Made by a program: the position numbers and the translations under genes
Part shown: positions 45,401 to 54,251 of the stretch, one piece after another
How positions within the stretch are numbered: the first letter of the stretch is position 1
How the letters are laid out: each line of letters opens with the position of its first letter
Notes under the pieces: generated by a model
The model's input: only the letters and a program-made list of their open reading frames with translations
Told to the model about the DNA's origin: nothing
The model's database searches: none
NCBI RefSeq assembly: GCF_000764225.1
Contig: NZ_JQED01000045.1
Span: forward strand, 1-64,000
Reading direction: 5' to 3'
Length of the DNA: 64,000 nt
From: Colwellia psychrerythraea
GTDB taxonomy: Bacteria; Pseudomonadota; Gammaproteobacteria; Enterobacterales; Alteromonadaceae

Positions 45401-48098
45401 TTTCATACGTATAAGTTTCTTCTTCGGCGTCAGGGTTCTCAACTTCAGGGTCTACGATTTCAATATCAATATTTTCACTATCATAAGTCTGTGTTGTAAC
45501 ATCCCATAACACTTCTTCGCCATTAGCAAACACTAATTTTTCTATGGTATTATTTGCGTATGTTCTTCGAATAGTTATGCTATTTTCAGATTGAGAATCA
45601 TCCGACAACAAACTTATGTAGATTTCATCGGCTGAATAAACGATATGTAAATCACTGGCGGTGATACCTTCACCAAATTGAATACTATCTTCACCTTTCG
45701 AATCAATTATTTCATCACGTCCGTCAATACTATTAAAAAGGTAAACATCACCACCACTACCTCCTAACAATACATCATTGCCTCCCCCTCCATTTAATGT
45801 ATCATTTCCCTCTTGACCAAATAGAAAGTCATCCCCCTCATAACCACTTAGCTGGTCATCTGAAGCATAACCATAAATCGTATCTTCACCGTCACTGCCT
45901 TGCATCAATTTTTCATATATATCTTGATAATTAAGTGTAACGCCGTCGGCAAAGGTAAAGTTTTCAAAACCAATATTATGGGGATAGTCAACAGAACTGA
46001 CATTACGTAGGGTAACCTGATCTGTAGAATTCATGAAAGAGAAAACTATATCATCGCTATAGTGATACCCTTCCGTTATATCTCTGTTCACCTTGAGTTC
46101 AGTAGAATTAAAATTGATAAAACTTATCGTGTCATCACCATTCCTTTCAACGTAAGTATCTTGACCATCACCAACCGAAAATACATAGTTGTCATTACCT
46201 AAACCACCATAAATAACATCGTTACCTAGCCCACCAATTAAGGAATCGTTAGAATCACTACCAATAATAACATCATCTGTATCAGTGCTTCCTAATGCAT
46301 TAGCCTGAATCATTTCAGCATCCCAGACAACCCCATCTGAAAACACAAACGATTCAAAGCCTAATACGCCTAAGTCGTTATCACTCTCAGGTTGGATGAT
46401 GTTAATTTGGTCACTACTACCGATAATATTGACATCTAACTCTCCATTATTTTTATATTTCACAACAACTTCTGAGGAACTGATATCCGTAAAATGAATG
46501 CTATCATTGGTGCCACTAACTTCCTGATAAATGTCTTGACCATCACCTTTAGAAAAAACATAAGTATCATCCCCCAAGCCACCAGTAAGAGAATCCTTAC
46601 CTAAACCGCCAGTAAGAGAGTCATCCCCATCGCCGCCATCTAAATAATCATCATCAGCCCCACCATTTAAAGAATCATTACCGTCACCGCCATAAATATT
46701 ATCTTCGCCTAAACCACCAGCAAGGGAGTCACTACCTTCATTACCATATAAGTCATCATCACCTTCATCGCCATATAGAGTGTCATTGTCGGAACCACCA
46801 TAAACACTATCATTGCCTAAACCTGCAACAAGGTAGTCATTTCCTTCATTACCATAAATAATGTCATTACCTTCATTGCCATAAATAAAGTCATTACCTG
46901 CTCCAGCAATTAAGGTATTCGCTCGAAAGTTACCAATGAGGAGATCGTCTGATTCACCTACATTAGTGAAATCAAGGGAATCAATCCCTAAATCCTCGCG
47001 TAAAGTTAAAGCACGATCAACTACTTTCCCTTGGGTATATTCAAAATTAAGAGTATGTTCATCCTTTGCATGTGCTTCGTATGAAAGTTGTTCTGGTATT
47101 CCCATCTCTTTATAAATACCATTTGCAAATGTAACGTTATCACCTTTTAAGCCAGTCGACACTGTGTCATAGTATCCAGTCATTAAGTGTGCTAATTCAT
47201 GGATAATGCCAAACTCTAATGTGCTACTTACCGCTTTACCTGTGGTGCTAATATAGGTGTAATCTTCAAGAAACGATAAATCTAGGTAAATTCCGTTCGG
47301 TGACTCTGAAGACGTACCTACTACTGTATTATCAGCAGAATTCGATGTATGCCAATCAATACCATCAACAGAGGCATACATGTCACCTTCTACATAATTG
47401 ATGTTAATATCGTTATCAAGTTTAATTGCGAAGTTGTTCATCATCGCTCTTGCTGTTGGCGATTCATTATAAGAATTTATAATGATATCTCTAATCGTTT
47501 GCTGTTCGGACGGTGCAAATTCTTCGTCCATTACTATTTTATCAAGTACAGCTTCAATAGAATAGATACCTGTATCTACCCGACCGCCTACAAGATTAAT
47601 ACCGAGCATGCCGTTATAGAAGTTAGGGATATTAAAACCATAGGAAATTAAGGTTTTACTACCGTCTAGCTCATAAGCAACAGTATAATTACTCGTTCTG
47701 CCGTCATAATGTATTTGTGTATAACCATCGGCTTCTATATCACCTTCTGGCCTATCAGTAATGGTTTGCTCTCCCCAAAAAGTGCCTAAGCCTGCGATAT
47801 AACCTACATCACTAAAATCGTCTACGCGGGTGATTATCTGCCCCATACCGTCTGAATCTTTAATCTCCGTTTCATTAGAGTATGTGCCAATAAAATACGT
47901 GTCGAAGCCTTCTCCGCCGTCCATGATTTCAGTACCTAGGCGAGTTCCAGATGTAGGGCTAGTTACATGAATTCCTCCCTTACCAACAAAAAGATAATCA
48001 TCTCCTGTTCCGCCATAAAGAATATCAATGCCATCGCCACCGACTAAAGTATCGTTGCCTGCACCTCCATATAATCGATCATCATTACCCCCCCCCAA
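42471..48098 (-). CDS. Giant RTX protein, C-terminal part (HExxH protease-like module plus repeats)
   Basis: This 1875-residue frame is the main part of a type I secreted protein. It opens with RTX nonapeptides (GGAGNDTLVGGDGIDILYGG). About residues 200-350 form a metalloprotease-like module with IIHELAHLMTGYY (HELAH, 300-304), similar to M91 peptidases. About 390-520 is a long RTX block, then RTX blocks alternate with beta domains. At the C-terminal end are four 123-residue units, and then an uncleaved secretion signal region. The apparent TTG start at 48098 is not a true start. The frame continues the upstream lipase-containing frame if one G is removed from a 9-G run. The extreme C-terminus is rich in Ser, Asp and hydrophobic residues, as in T1SS substrates. 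Confidence 0.8.
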   Translation of the reverse strand: MGGGNDDRLYGGAGNDTLVGGDGIDILYGGTGDDYLFVGKGGIHVTSPTSGTRLGTEIMDGGEGFDTYFIGTYSNETEIKDSDGMGQIITRVDDFSDVGYIAGLGTFWGEQTITDRPEGDIEADGYTQIHYDGRTSNYTVAYELDGSKTLISYGFNIPNFYNGMLGINLVGGRVDTGIYSIEAVLDKIVMDEEFAPSEQQTIRDIIINSYNESPTARAMMNNFAIKLDNDININYVEGDMYASVDGIDWHTSNSADNTVVGTSSESPNGIYLDLSFLEDYTYISTTGKAVSSTLEFGIIHELAHLMTGYYDTVSTGLKGDNVTFANGIYKEMGIPEQLSYEAHAKDEHTLNFEYTQGKVVDRALTLREDLGIDSLDFTNVGESDDLLIGNFRANTLIAGAGNDFIYGNEGNDIIYGNEGNDYLVAGLGNDSVYGGSDNDTLYGDEGDDDLYGNEGSDSLAGGLGEDNIYGGDGNDSLNGGADDDYLDGGDGDDSLTGGLGKDSLTGGLGDDTYVFSKGDGQDIYQEVSGTNDSIHFTDISSSEVVVKYKNNGELDVNIIGSSDQINIIQPESDNDLGVLGFESFVFSDGVVWDAEMIQANALGSTDTDDVIIGSDSNDSLIGGLGNDVIYGGLGNDNYVFSVGDGQDTYVERNGDDTISFINFNSTELKVNRDITEGYHYSDDIVFSFMNSTDQVTLRNVSSVDYPHNIGFENFTFADGVTLNYQDIYEKLMQGSDGEDTIYGYASDDQLSGYEGDDFLFGQEGNDTLNGGGGNDVLLGGSGGDVYLFNSIDGRDEIIDSKGEDSIQFGEGITASDLHIVYSADEIYISLLSDDSQSENSITIRRTYANNTIEKLVFANGEEVLWDVTTQTYDSENIDIEIVDPEVENPDAEEETYTYENTIYDDGAESVLYGTIQDDLFIGTSGWNYYYINAGSGHDTIKDTSNIIGGIEDKRGDLCLKGVNDEFIWAERDGNDMVIFMADRYGARQASSVRLVDQYIGLGVKGIRIQDGNQDSWGSTDYHDLNFNELFRPAIEPYSNVEGTEGSDGLIGTFGDDILNGYGDSDELEGRSGNDTLNGGGGNDYYYFSLGDGKDIINDISGVDEIEFSGIRPDNIRISQDFLGQDVIIKILDDNGTLTGDKITIQNALVNTENQIEKLFFDFDDSSVNWDDIYQASILLTEPKADTVRQVRTGTEGDDHFDDSYSTEGYIYKTGGGTDTVQGGIASDDYDFDGPGSLRVRDNDGQDNTVSGGWGWIRELSRAEVLRLYANGRLQSGRTRMGMTLSYDGDFTISNSGEGSIIFVDNNLTQLSFNQLNFLDGTSWDTTEILANTVVMGTDDDDSINYQYLSYGTNYDTGLGNDIVSGGTGDDSYLFDIGDGNDVISDSSGSDTLLLGVGITPENILVQANERDMLISFASGETVTITNWYSSYSSRIEQFEFADGTTWNAADILANMVIAGSDGDDTINNQYLLHSTTYNTGLGNDSIYGGKGDDAYLYNLGDGNDTINDYGGSDIIRFGAGITADNISVSANEKDMLITLSDGQVITITSWYHSYSSRIEQFEFADGTTWAAADILGNMVVTGTDGDDSINNQYLLHSTTYETSVGNDSVYGGKGDDAYLYNLGDGNDTINDYSGSDILRFGAGITVDNISVSAENTDMLITLSDGQVITIANWNHSNNSRIEQFEFADGTIWDGVDILANMVIAGSDGDGYVNNQYLRNGTTYDMGLGDDRVYGGKGDDAYLYNLGDGNDTINDYSGSDILRFGVGITADNISVSVNHSDLLITLSDEQVITLVNGYSPNSLRIEQFEFSDGTVWETTDIFANIGLSTAESSSTDSNLNLLIQSYSSFDDASDDSGLELSKTSNSIVLPVIESIM
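42620..44100 (-). repeat. Four tandem 369-bp units within the RTX gene
   Basis: Landmarks of the form CACCATATT (plus strand) fall at 42993, 43362 and 43731, exactly 369 bases apart, with a diverged fourth at about 44100. Each unit encodes 123 residues carrying GGKGDDAYLYNLGDGNDTI and FEFADGT-type motifs. Units two and three are the most alike. Such repeats can gain or lose copies by recombination. Confidence 0.7.
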
Positions 48099-49656
48099 CT
48101 ATAGATTTATCACCCGAATCATTACCTTCCGTGCCAAATTTAATTTGAGCGTACGTTTCGGTTCCAGTACCATCTATTTTTAAGACTAAATCTTGAGCGT
48201 TGTTTACTCCAGAAGACATATCGGTATATTCAAAATTCCCTTCGATATCTGCACCTAGCTTTTTGCCATATTCAAGATTTTCTTCATTATATTGAATCAA
48301 CCATTGCAGCATATCAGCTCGGTCAGCTAAATACTCATCAGTGTAGTTTTCAATATCCAACATACCATTGTCACTATGGCTTTGGTACAGCGCATCGGTA
48401 GTACCTTGTGTTGTTCCGCGTACCACAAAAGGTTGTAGGTTTATCAAGGCATAAAGGGCTGCTTTATCACCCGTTGCTGCTTGGTCTGCAATTGCACTGG
48501 TAATTTCAGATATCTGGTAGGTTTTATCACCTAAACTATCAGTGATTTTTTTAATGGTACTGTAAACTTCATCGTGATCACTATTAGTGACTGCTACTTC
48601 GCCTTGGCCAAACAGTCTAGCTAAGTAATTCATCACCCCTTCGAGCTCGGTAAATTCATCACTTGACGCTAAGGGCAGTAATTTATTAGCTTTAGCTAAA
48701 GTAAAAGAGTTATCTAAGGTATACAGTAAATTCATTACCGCTAAAGAATCAACCAGCCTATCCATATCATGACTTTCAAGATCTGTAAGGGTATCTTCTA
48801 CTTCAATAAAAACATCAACTAATCCACCACCTAAGTGCAAGCCGCCAAGCGACGAGACTGGATCTAAAGGCGATTTGATATCAATAACATTCACATTAGG
48901 CTCGGCCACCTTATCTGGAACTATATCGAGCACCTCAGCAATTGCACTAGCAAGTTCATCAAACTGATCACCAACAATGCCGGCGCTATTAAAAGTGGAT
49001 GTTTGATTAATTACAGAAGGAAACAATAAACTAAAAGTAGAGGCTAAATGACCGCCAAGAGAATGACCTGAAACATTAAGATCTTCAGTATTCGAAATAT
49101 TGCCAAGGCCAACCGCACCTATCTCCTTTTGCTTAAAGACTAAATAAACATCTGCTGTCGGTTCTTGGGTATCATCTTCAAATTCATGGTATCTAAATAC
49201 CGAACCTGAGGGCGGTATTGTCCCTGGCTCTAAACTTTGTTCTTCAAAGGTAAACTGTGGTGCAGTCTCAGTAGAGGCTGTTGTGAGGCGATGGTAAAAA
49301 TTGATCAAATCAGCAACTTGGTCGTACGACATACCCCAAGAGAAGTTCTGAGCATTAGCACCAGTAAAGTCCACATCAAAAATACCATCACTACCGCGGT
49401 TAGCAAGGTGATATTCTTGGGTTTCTATATTTTTAAATAAGGTGGCAGAAAAACCTGTGTCTGGTTCTGGCATCTCTGATTGTTGTACAACGATGTACTT
49501 TGAAGCAAAATATTCCGCTTGCGCTTGGGTGATATTATTATCTTCGTCATTTAATAGTGCAGCTACCAATTCATTACCTTTCAGATCTCCTTTTGAAAAC
49601 AGAGCATAAGCCGCCTGTGCCAGCAAAGCTTCATCAAACAGTGTTTTAATATCCAT
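48085..49656 (-). CDS. RTX protein, N-terminal lipase-containing part
   Basis: A 523-codon frame forming the N-terminus of the giant RTX protein. A lipase-like alpha/beta hydrolase is present with the nucleophile elbow NVSGHSLGGH (Ser199) and candidate Asp near 265 (SPLDPVSS). No Sec signal, as expected for T1SS. It ends KFGTEGNDSGDKSIVGGG and a stop, exactly where the next frame begins GGGNDDRLYGG. The two join if the run of nine G (48088-48096) has eight. Combined length would be near 2390 residues. Upstream are a lipoprotein and the exporter genes on the same strand. Confidence 0.8.
   Translation of the reverse strand: MDIKTLFDEALLAQAAYALFSKGDLKGNELVAALLNDEDNNITQAQAEYFASKYIVVQQSEMPEPDTGFSATLFKNIETQEYHLANRGSDGIFDVDFTGANAQNFSWGMSYDQVADLINFYHRLTTASTETAPQFTFEEQSLEPGTIPPSGSVFRYHEFEDDTQEPTADVYLVFKQKEIGAVGLGNISNTEDLNVSGHSLGGHLASTFSLLFPSVINQTSTFNSAGIVGDQFDELASAIAEVLDIVPDKVAEPNVNVIDIKSPLDPVSSLGGLHLGGGLVDVFIEVEDTLTDLESHDMDRLVDSLAVMNLLYTLDNSFTLAKANKLLPLASSDEFTELEGVMNYLARLFGQGEVAVTNSDHDEVYSTIKKITDSLGDKTYQISEITSAIADQAATGDKAALYALINLQPFVVRGTTQGTTDALYQSHSDNGMLDIENYTDEYLADRADMLQWLIQYNEENLEYGKKLGADIEGNFEYTDMSSGVNNAQDLVLKIDGTGTETYAQIKFGTEGNDSGDKSIVGGG
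48088..48096 (-). other. Nine-base G homopolymer, candidate phase-variation switch
   Basis: On the coding (minus) strand the run is nine G. The upstream frame reads GTT GGG GGG GGG TAA and stops. With eight G, the frame reads GTT GGG GGG GGT AAT and continues into the RTX repeats. Slipped-strand changes would turn the full protein on and off. A sequencing or assembly error in a homopolymer would give the same picture. Confidence 0.6.
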
Positions 49657-49678
49657 ATTATTATTCCTTTAAATATTG

Positions 49679-50254
49679 TTATTTCTTGAAAAATGTATTT
49701 TCAACAAGGTCAAAGTGATGCTTAGTTGAAAGGTGATTCCCTTTATTATCCCTACCTGTTTGGCAATAAACGCCTTGAACAGGGAAGATCTTGCTCGTCT
49801 TCCCTCGTTTGTTTAATAGGCTCACTGCTTTACTTAATACCTTGCCATCTGACTTTCTCACTAGGGTACTTTCAACAGAGTAAATAGGCCCAACTGATGA
49901 AAGCTCTGTTCTTTTCAGGTAGTTAATAGTATAACTGTCCATAAAACTCTCTTTATCGATTAGCAGTTTTTTATTATCGATATAAAAGCTATTTTCAATT
50001 CGATCCAATTCTCTTATATCAGTAGGTATTGACCTAAAAAACTCCTCTCCTAAGGCTACCCGCTCATAAATAAACTGGCCTACCCGCCCTTCTTCATTGC
50101 AATATTGCTCAAACAAGCTATCAGAACGCATTTTTTCGATGTTACTACATGCCGCTAAACTGCTCACCAACCCCAAAGTAACAGCAACGAAAATTGACTT
50201 TTTGTTACGGTTATAATTACTTTTGTTATAAACAAACCAACTGAAAAACCTCAT
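49679..50254 (-). CDS. Uncharacterised lipoprotein of the T1SS locus
   Basis: A 191-residue predicted lipoprotein: a signal sequence with lipobox SLAAC. The following 155 residues have no recognised domain. It lies between the HlyD gene and the RTX gene on the same strand (89 bases and 22 bases apart), so it is probably co-expressed. It might help the secreted enzyme fold or inhibit it, as lipases often have a partner, but this is a guess. Confidence 0.7.
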   Translation of the reverse strand: MRFFSWFVYNKSNYNRNKKSIFVAVTLGLVSSLAACSNIEKMRSDSLFEQYCNEEGRVGQFIYERVALGEEFFRSIPTDIRELDRIENSFYIDNKKLLIDKESFMDSYTINYLKRTELSSVGPIYSVESTLVRKSDGKVLSKAVSLLNKRGKTSKIFPVQGVYCQTGRDNKGNHLSTKHHFDLVENTFFKK

Positions 50255-50343
50255 AAACTCTCCTTAAAACTAGTCCAAACTAGCTAATCGCTTTTAGCTA
50301 TCATCTCTAATTGTTTACGTTCAATGAAATCTATTAACACTAA

Positions 50344-51783
50344 TTAACGCTCTCGCGCCCCTTCACTAACCCCACGCATTAATGGCGCTAATAAAAACTC
50401 CATTAATCTACGTGTACCGGTTTTAATTTCTACTGTCACTGACATACCGGGTTTGAGTTTAACCCACTTACCATCAACGTTTATTTCTTCGGTTTTCATC
50501 GAAGCTTTTAACGGAAAGAGCAAGCCCATTTGTTCATGTTCAATAGCATCAGCTGAGATATCGGTGACCGCTCCATCGATTACGCCGTACTTGGTAAAGG
50601 GAAAACTGTCTATTTTTATTTCAGCTATTTGGCCTGTATGGACAAAACCGATGTCTTTATTAAGTAAGCCTGCTTCAATTTCTAACCCTTGCCCCTTAGG
50701 AACTATGCGTAATAATTCTTGTGCTGGGGTAACAATGCCGCCGATAGTGGCAATGGCTAATTCTTCAACCACACCATCAACTGGCGTTGTTAATACCCGC
50801 AGCGCCGTTAATCGCTTGGCTTTGGACAGTTCTTGTTTGGTGCTTTCACTTTGACGGGTCAATTGATTGATTTCTTGTAAGGTATTACGGCGTATTTCAG
50901 CGCGGTAGGCAGTTAAGTTTTGCTGCGCTGATAGTATACTGGCACTGATTTGTTCAGCTTTAGCCCCTTCAAGGTTGAGCATTTCTTCTTGGTTAATACG
51001 CTCTTGCTCAAGCTCTAAATATTGATTGCGGGACACCATAGATTCAGACAACAGTGACTGTAAGCTTGCTACTTGCTCAGTGATTAAGGGCAAGGTTTTG
51101 GTTAAACGAACCACATTTATTTTTATCGCTTTTTTCTCTGCCGATAACTTAACAATCTCACTTAAGAAGCTGTCAATTTTAGATTGGTATTCTTGCAGGC
51201 TACTGTCGAGTAATAAACGCTGGTTTAATTGAAGTATCGCAAGTGGACTCATTTCGTTTGTTGAGTTTACATCGTTAATTAAGCTGCTGTGTATTTTCGA
51301 GTTGCTATTACTATTTAAACTGTTGTCATCGTAGTTGTGCGGCTTTTTATTTTCAACGCGTTGAATAAAGTGTCGCAATCGTAATAAATCAGCAGTTTGG
51401 CCTTGCCATTCATTATGGAGTCTATCGGCATCGGCTTGGCTTGCGGTATTATCAAGGGCAATGAGTTTATCCCCTGCTTTTACATGCTGCCCTTCTTTGA
51501 CAAAGATAGTTTTAACCACGCCAGTCTCTAAAGGCTGAATGACTTTAACGCGTCCGCTGGGAACAATTTTACCTTGAGAGGTAGCAATAATATCTATCTC
51601 TGCCCATGATGCCCAAGCAATAAGCAAGACAATAAGCATACTAATCGCCCAGAGCAGTGAACGACTCCACTTGGGCGGCGGCGCTGCTTGAATTTCAAGG
51701 GCGGCCGGTAAAAACGCTAATTTTTCAGGCGCTAATTGACTGTGCGCTTGTGAAGACTGGGTGTCATGAGAGCTACTTGTCAT
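50344..51783 (-). CDS. HlyD-type periplasmic adaptor of type I secretion
   Basis: A membrane-fusion protein that links the inner-membrane ABC exporter to an outer-membrane TolC-type channel. An N-terminal membrane segment lies near residues 40-60 (LLWAISMLIVLLIAWASWAE). Barrel-sandwich halves are VIQPLETGVVKTIFVKEGQHV and LTTPVDGVVEELA; the middle is a long coiled coil (about 100-310). The beta-barrel ends MSVTVEIKTGTRRLMEFLLAP. The start is ATG 51783 with AAGGAG upstream. It overlaps the HlyB gene by 11 bases. Confidence 0.9.
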   Translation of the reverse strand: MTSSSHDTQSSQAHSQLAPEKLAFLPAALEIQAAPPPKWSRSLLWAISMLIVLLIAWASWAEIDIIATSQGKIVPSGRVKVIQPLETGVVKTIFVKEGQHVKAGDKLIALDNTASQADADRLHNEWQGQTADLLRLRHFIQRVENKKPHNYDDNSLNSNSNSKIHSSLINDVNSTNEMSPLAILQLNQRLLLDSSLQEYQSKIDSFLSEIVKLSAEKKAIKINVVRLTKTLPLITEQVASLQSLLSESMVSRNQYLELEQERINQEEMLNLEGAKAEQISASILSAQQNLTAYRAEIRRNTLQEINQLTRQSESTKQELSKAKRLTALRVLTTPVDGVVEELAIATIGGIVTPAQELLRIVPKGQGLEIEAGLLNKDIGFVHTGQIAEIKIDSFPFTKYGVIDGAVTDISADAIEHEQMGLLFPLKASMKTEEINVDGKWVKLKPGMSVTVEIKTGTRRLMEFLLAPLMRGVSEGARER

Positions 51784-54079
51784 GGTCAGTCTCCTTGTTA
51801 ACACTATTTGCCTGTGCAGCTATTTGCGATTGTTGCACGGTTCGCCTTCTTTGCTGCTCTTGCTTTTGTCGCTGTTGATGATGTTGTTGATTTACCGGCT
51901 GTGGTGCTTGGGGGGCTGGATTTTCTGCAACGCCAATACCGTGGTGACTTTGAATAGAATGCAGATGCGCGTAAATACCGCCATGTTTAATGAGTTGCTG
52001 ATGACCCCCTTGCTCAACTAAACGGCCTTTATCTACCACCATAATACGATTAGCATCTTTTACCGCCGATAAGCGATGGGCAATAATAAACACAGTACGG
52101 CCTTGGCTAATGCGCCGCATGTTGGCTTGTATAATACTTTCTGATTCATAATCAAGTGCACTGGTTGCTTCATCAAATATGAGTATTTTTGGATTGGTGA
52201 CTAAGGCTCTAGCAATGGCAATACGTTGACGTTGACCACCGGAGAGTGATGAGCCTTGCTCACCAACAACCGTGTCGTAACCTTCGGGTAACTCTAGAAT
52301 AAACTCATGTGCGCCACTTAACTGTGCCGCTTTAACCACTTGCTCCATCGACATGCCTGTATCAACCAAGGCAATGTTGTCACGGACAGTGCGGTTAAAC
52401 AAAAAGTTCTCTTGTAATACTACGCCCACCTGTCGTCTAAGCCATGCAGGCTCAACCATGGCTAAATCAACCCCGTCAATTAATACGCGCCCTGATTCAG
52501 GTACATACAATCGTTGTACTAGTTTAGTTAAGGTACTTTTGCCTGAGCCTGAACGACCGACAATACCGATAACTTCACCAGGGCGACAAGCAAAGCTAAT
52601 GTCATTTAATACCGGCGCTCGATTGGGCGCATAACGAAACAATACTTTTTCAAAAATAACTTGGCCTTTAATATCAGGTAGCGTTGCTCGATTTGGATTA
52701 TAACCTGGCTCAGAAGGCGCATTTAACACATCCCCTAACCGCTGCAATGAAATATTAGCCTGTTGAAAATCTTGCCATAAATTCACTAAGCGCATAATAG
52801 GGCCGCTAACTCTCTGTGCTAGCATATTAAAGGCAATAAATTGCCCTATGGTTAACTCTGCCGAAACTACGGCAATAGAGCCAAAATATAAGGTTAAAAG
52901 GCCACCAATCTTATTAATGTAGGCAGCTATTTGGCTGTAAATATTGTTCAGGTTGCCTGTTTTAAAGGAGACATTGACATAATCTGCTAATTTATCTTCC
53001 CAGCTATTACGTAATTGCGGCTCAACAGCCATCGCTTTAATGGTTTCAACACCGTTAACTGACTCCACTAAAAAGGAGTGATTCTCAGCGCTGCGTTGAA
53101 ACTTTTCTTCAAGGCGTTTACGTAAGGTGGGTGTAACTAACAAAGATAAGGCTAAATAAAAGGGAATAGTGCCAATGATTATCCATGTCAGTAATGGCGC
53201 GTAATAAAACATCACCGCAAAGAAAACAAAACTAAACAGTACATCAAGCACCACAGTTAGTGATGAGCCGGTTAAAAATTCTCGTACCGAATCGAGCTCT
53301 TTAACTCTTGCAACCGTATCACCCACACGACGTGCGTTAAAATACGCTATTGGCAATGACAGCATGTGTTTATAAAGCTTACTGCCTAACTCAACATCAA
53401 CTCTATTGGTGGTATGAGAGAAAACATACGTACGCAGCCCCGTTAATACCACTTCAAAGGTAATGACAATAAAAAAGCCAACCGCGAGTACGTCTAATGT
53501 GGTCATGCCTTTATGGACAAGCACTTTATCAATAACAACTTGGAAAAATATCGGTGAGGCAAGACCAACCAGTTGAATAAAAAAAGAGGCAACAAAGACA
53601 TCACTAAAATACGTTTTGTATTTAATTAAAGCTGGAACAAACCATGAAAAGCCAAACTTGGCACTTTCGGTTAATACACCACTGAAAAAGGATGTTCGCT
53701 TAGAAAGTAATAATAATTCACCGTCCCAAAAAGCACTTAACTCTGCAAAGCTATGGGTAGTCGGTGCATTACTTGCAACGCTTGGGTCAATATCTTGAAT
53801 CAGTACTTCGTCATTGGCTACTTTAGCAATAATGAAAAAATGACCATCTTTATGACGTGCAATAGCAGGTAACAAATGTTCGCTTAAATGCTCAGGTGTA
53901 TCTTGAATAAATTTAGCTTTAAAACCTAGACTTTTTGCCGCACGAATAAGGTTAATATCAGTCAATGACTCATCGTCATGCTGAAATTCTCTAATTAAGG
54001 CGCTGGGCTCTGCGGGTATTTGGTGAAAACGCGCTATCAATGATAAACATTGAATAGCCGAAGTAAAGTGGCTTGACAT
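51773..54079 (-). CDS. HlyB-type T1SS ABC exporter with C39-like domain
   Basis: A 768-residue ABC exporter. Residues about 1-130 form a C39-like domain, with no catalytic Cys seen in the usual position, so it binds rather than cleaves the substrate, as in HlyB. Six membrane segments follow (about 150-440). The nucleotide-binding domain has Walker A GRSGSGKST, signature LSGGQRQR and Walker B ILIFDEATSAL. The C-terminal tail is very rich in Gln/His/Arg (QQHHQQRQKQEQQRRR). Its substrate is presumably the giant RTX protein encoded downstream. No TolC gene is in the window. Confidence 0.92.
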   Translation of the reverse strand: MSSHFTSAIQCLSLIARFHQIPAEPSALIREFQHDDESLTDINLIRAAKSLGFKAKFIQDTPEHLSEHLLPAIARHKDGHFFIIAKVANDEVLIQDIDPSVASNAPTTHSFAELSAFWDGELLLLSKRTSFFSGVLTESAKFGFSWFVPALIKYKTYFSDVFVASFFIQLVGLASPIFFQVVIDKVLVHKGMTTLDVLAVGFFIVITFEVVLTGLRTYVFSHTTNRVDVELGSKLYKHMLSLPIAYFNARRVGDTVARVKELDSVREFLTGSSLTVVLDVLFSFVFFAVMFYYAPLLTWIIIGTIPFYLALSLLVTPTLRKRLEEKFQRSAENHSFLVESVNGVETIKAMAVEPQLRNSWEDKLADYVNVSFKTGNLNNIYSQIAAYINKIGGLLTLYFGSIAVVSAELTIGQFIAFNMLAQRVSGPIMRLVNLWQDFQQANISLQRLGDVLNAPSEPGYNPNRATLPDIKGQVIFEKVLFRYAPNRAPVLNDISFACRPGEVIGIVGRSGSGKSTLTKLVQRLYVPESGRVLIDGVDLAMVEPAWLRRQVGVVLQENFLFNRTVRDNIALVDTGMSMEQVVKAAQLSGAHEFILELPEGYDTVVGEQGSSLSGGQRQRIAIARALVTNPKILIFDEATSALDYESESIIQANMRRISQGRTVFIIAHRLSAVKDANRIMVVDKGRLVEQGGHQQLIKHGGIYAHLHSIQSHHGIGVAENPAPQAPQPVNQQHHQQRQKQEQQRRRTVQQSQIAAQANSVNKETDHDK

Positions 54080-54131
54080 CTATTTCCCTGAGTCATAAGT
54101 ACATCCTAGTAAGACCAGTAAGATAACCACT

Positions 54132-54170
54132 TGAATCACTAATGTAAAGAATATTTACATTAGTGATTCA
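54132..54170. promoter_or_regulatory. 17-bp perfect inverted repeat before the T1SS operon
   Basis: TGAATCACTAATGTAAA at 54132-54148 and TTTACATTAGTGATTCA at 54154-54170 are perfect inverted arms with a 5-base spacer. They lie 53 to 91 bases upstream of the HlyB start. No U-tract follows on the minus strand, so an operator or mRNA structure is more likely than a terminator of the upstream acyltransferase remnant. Confidence 0.5.
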
Positions 54171-54251
54171 TCAGTGACTTGTTATATATCAAGAGCTAAT
54201 TATTTTAAATCTGATTGAGCAAACTGACCAACGCCAAAATATATAAAACAC

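Noticed and set aside
42620..46900. CRISPR-like regular repeats
   Set aside because: The regular repeats are in-frame protein repeats (369-bp units and RTX nonapeptides), without unique spacers.
42503..47651. Several short plus-strand frames within the RTX gene
   Set aside because: All lie antisense to repeat-rich RTX coding DNA and lack start signals.
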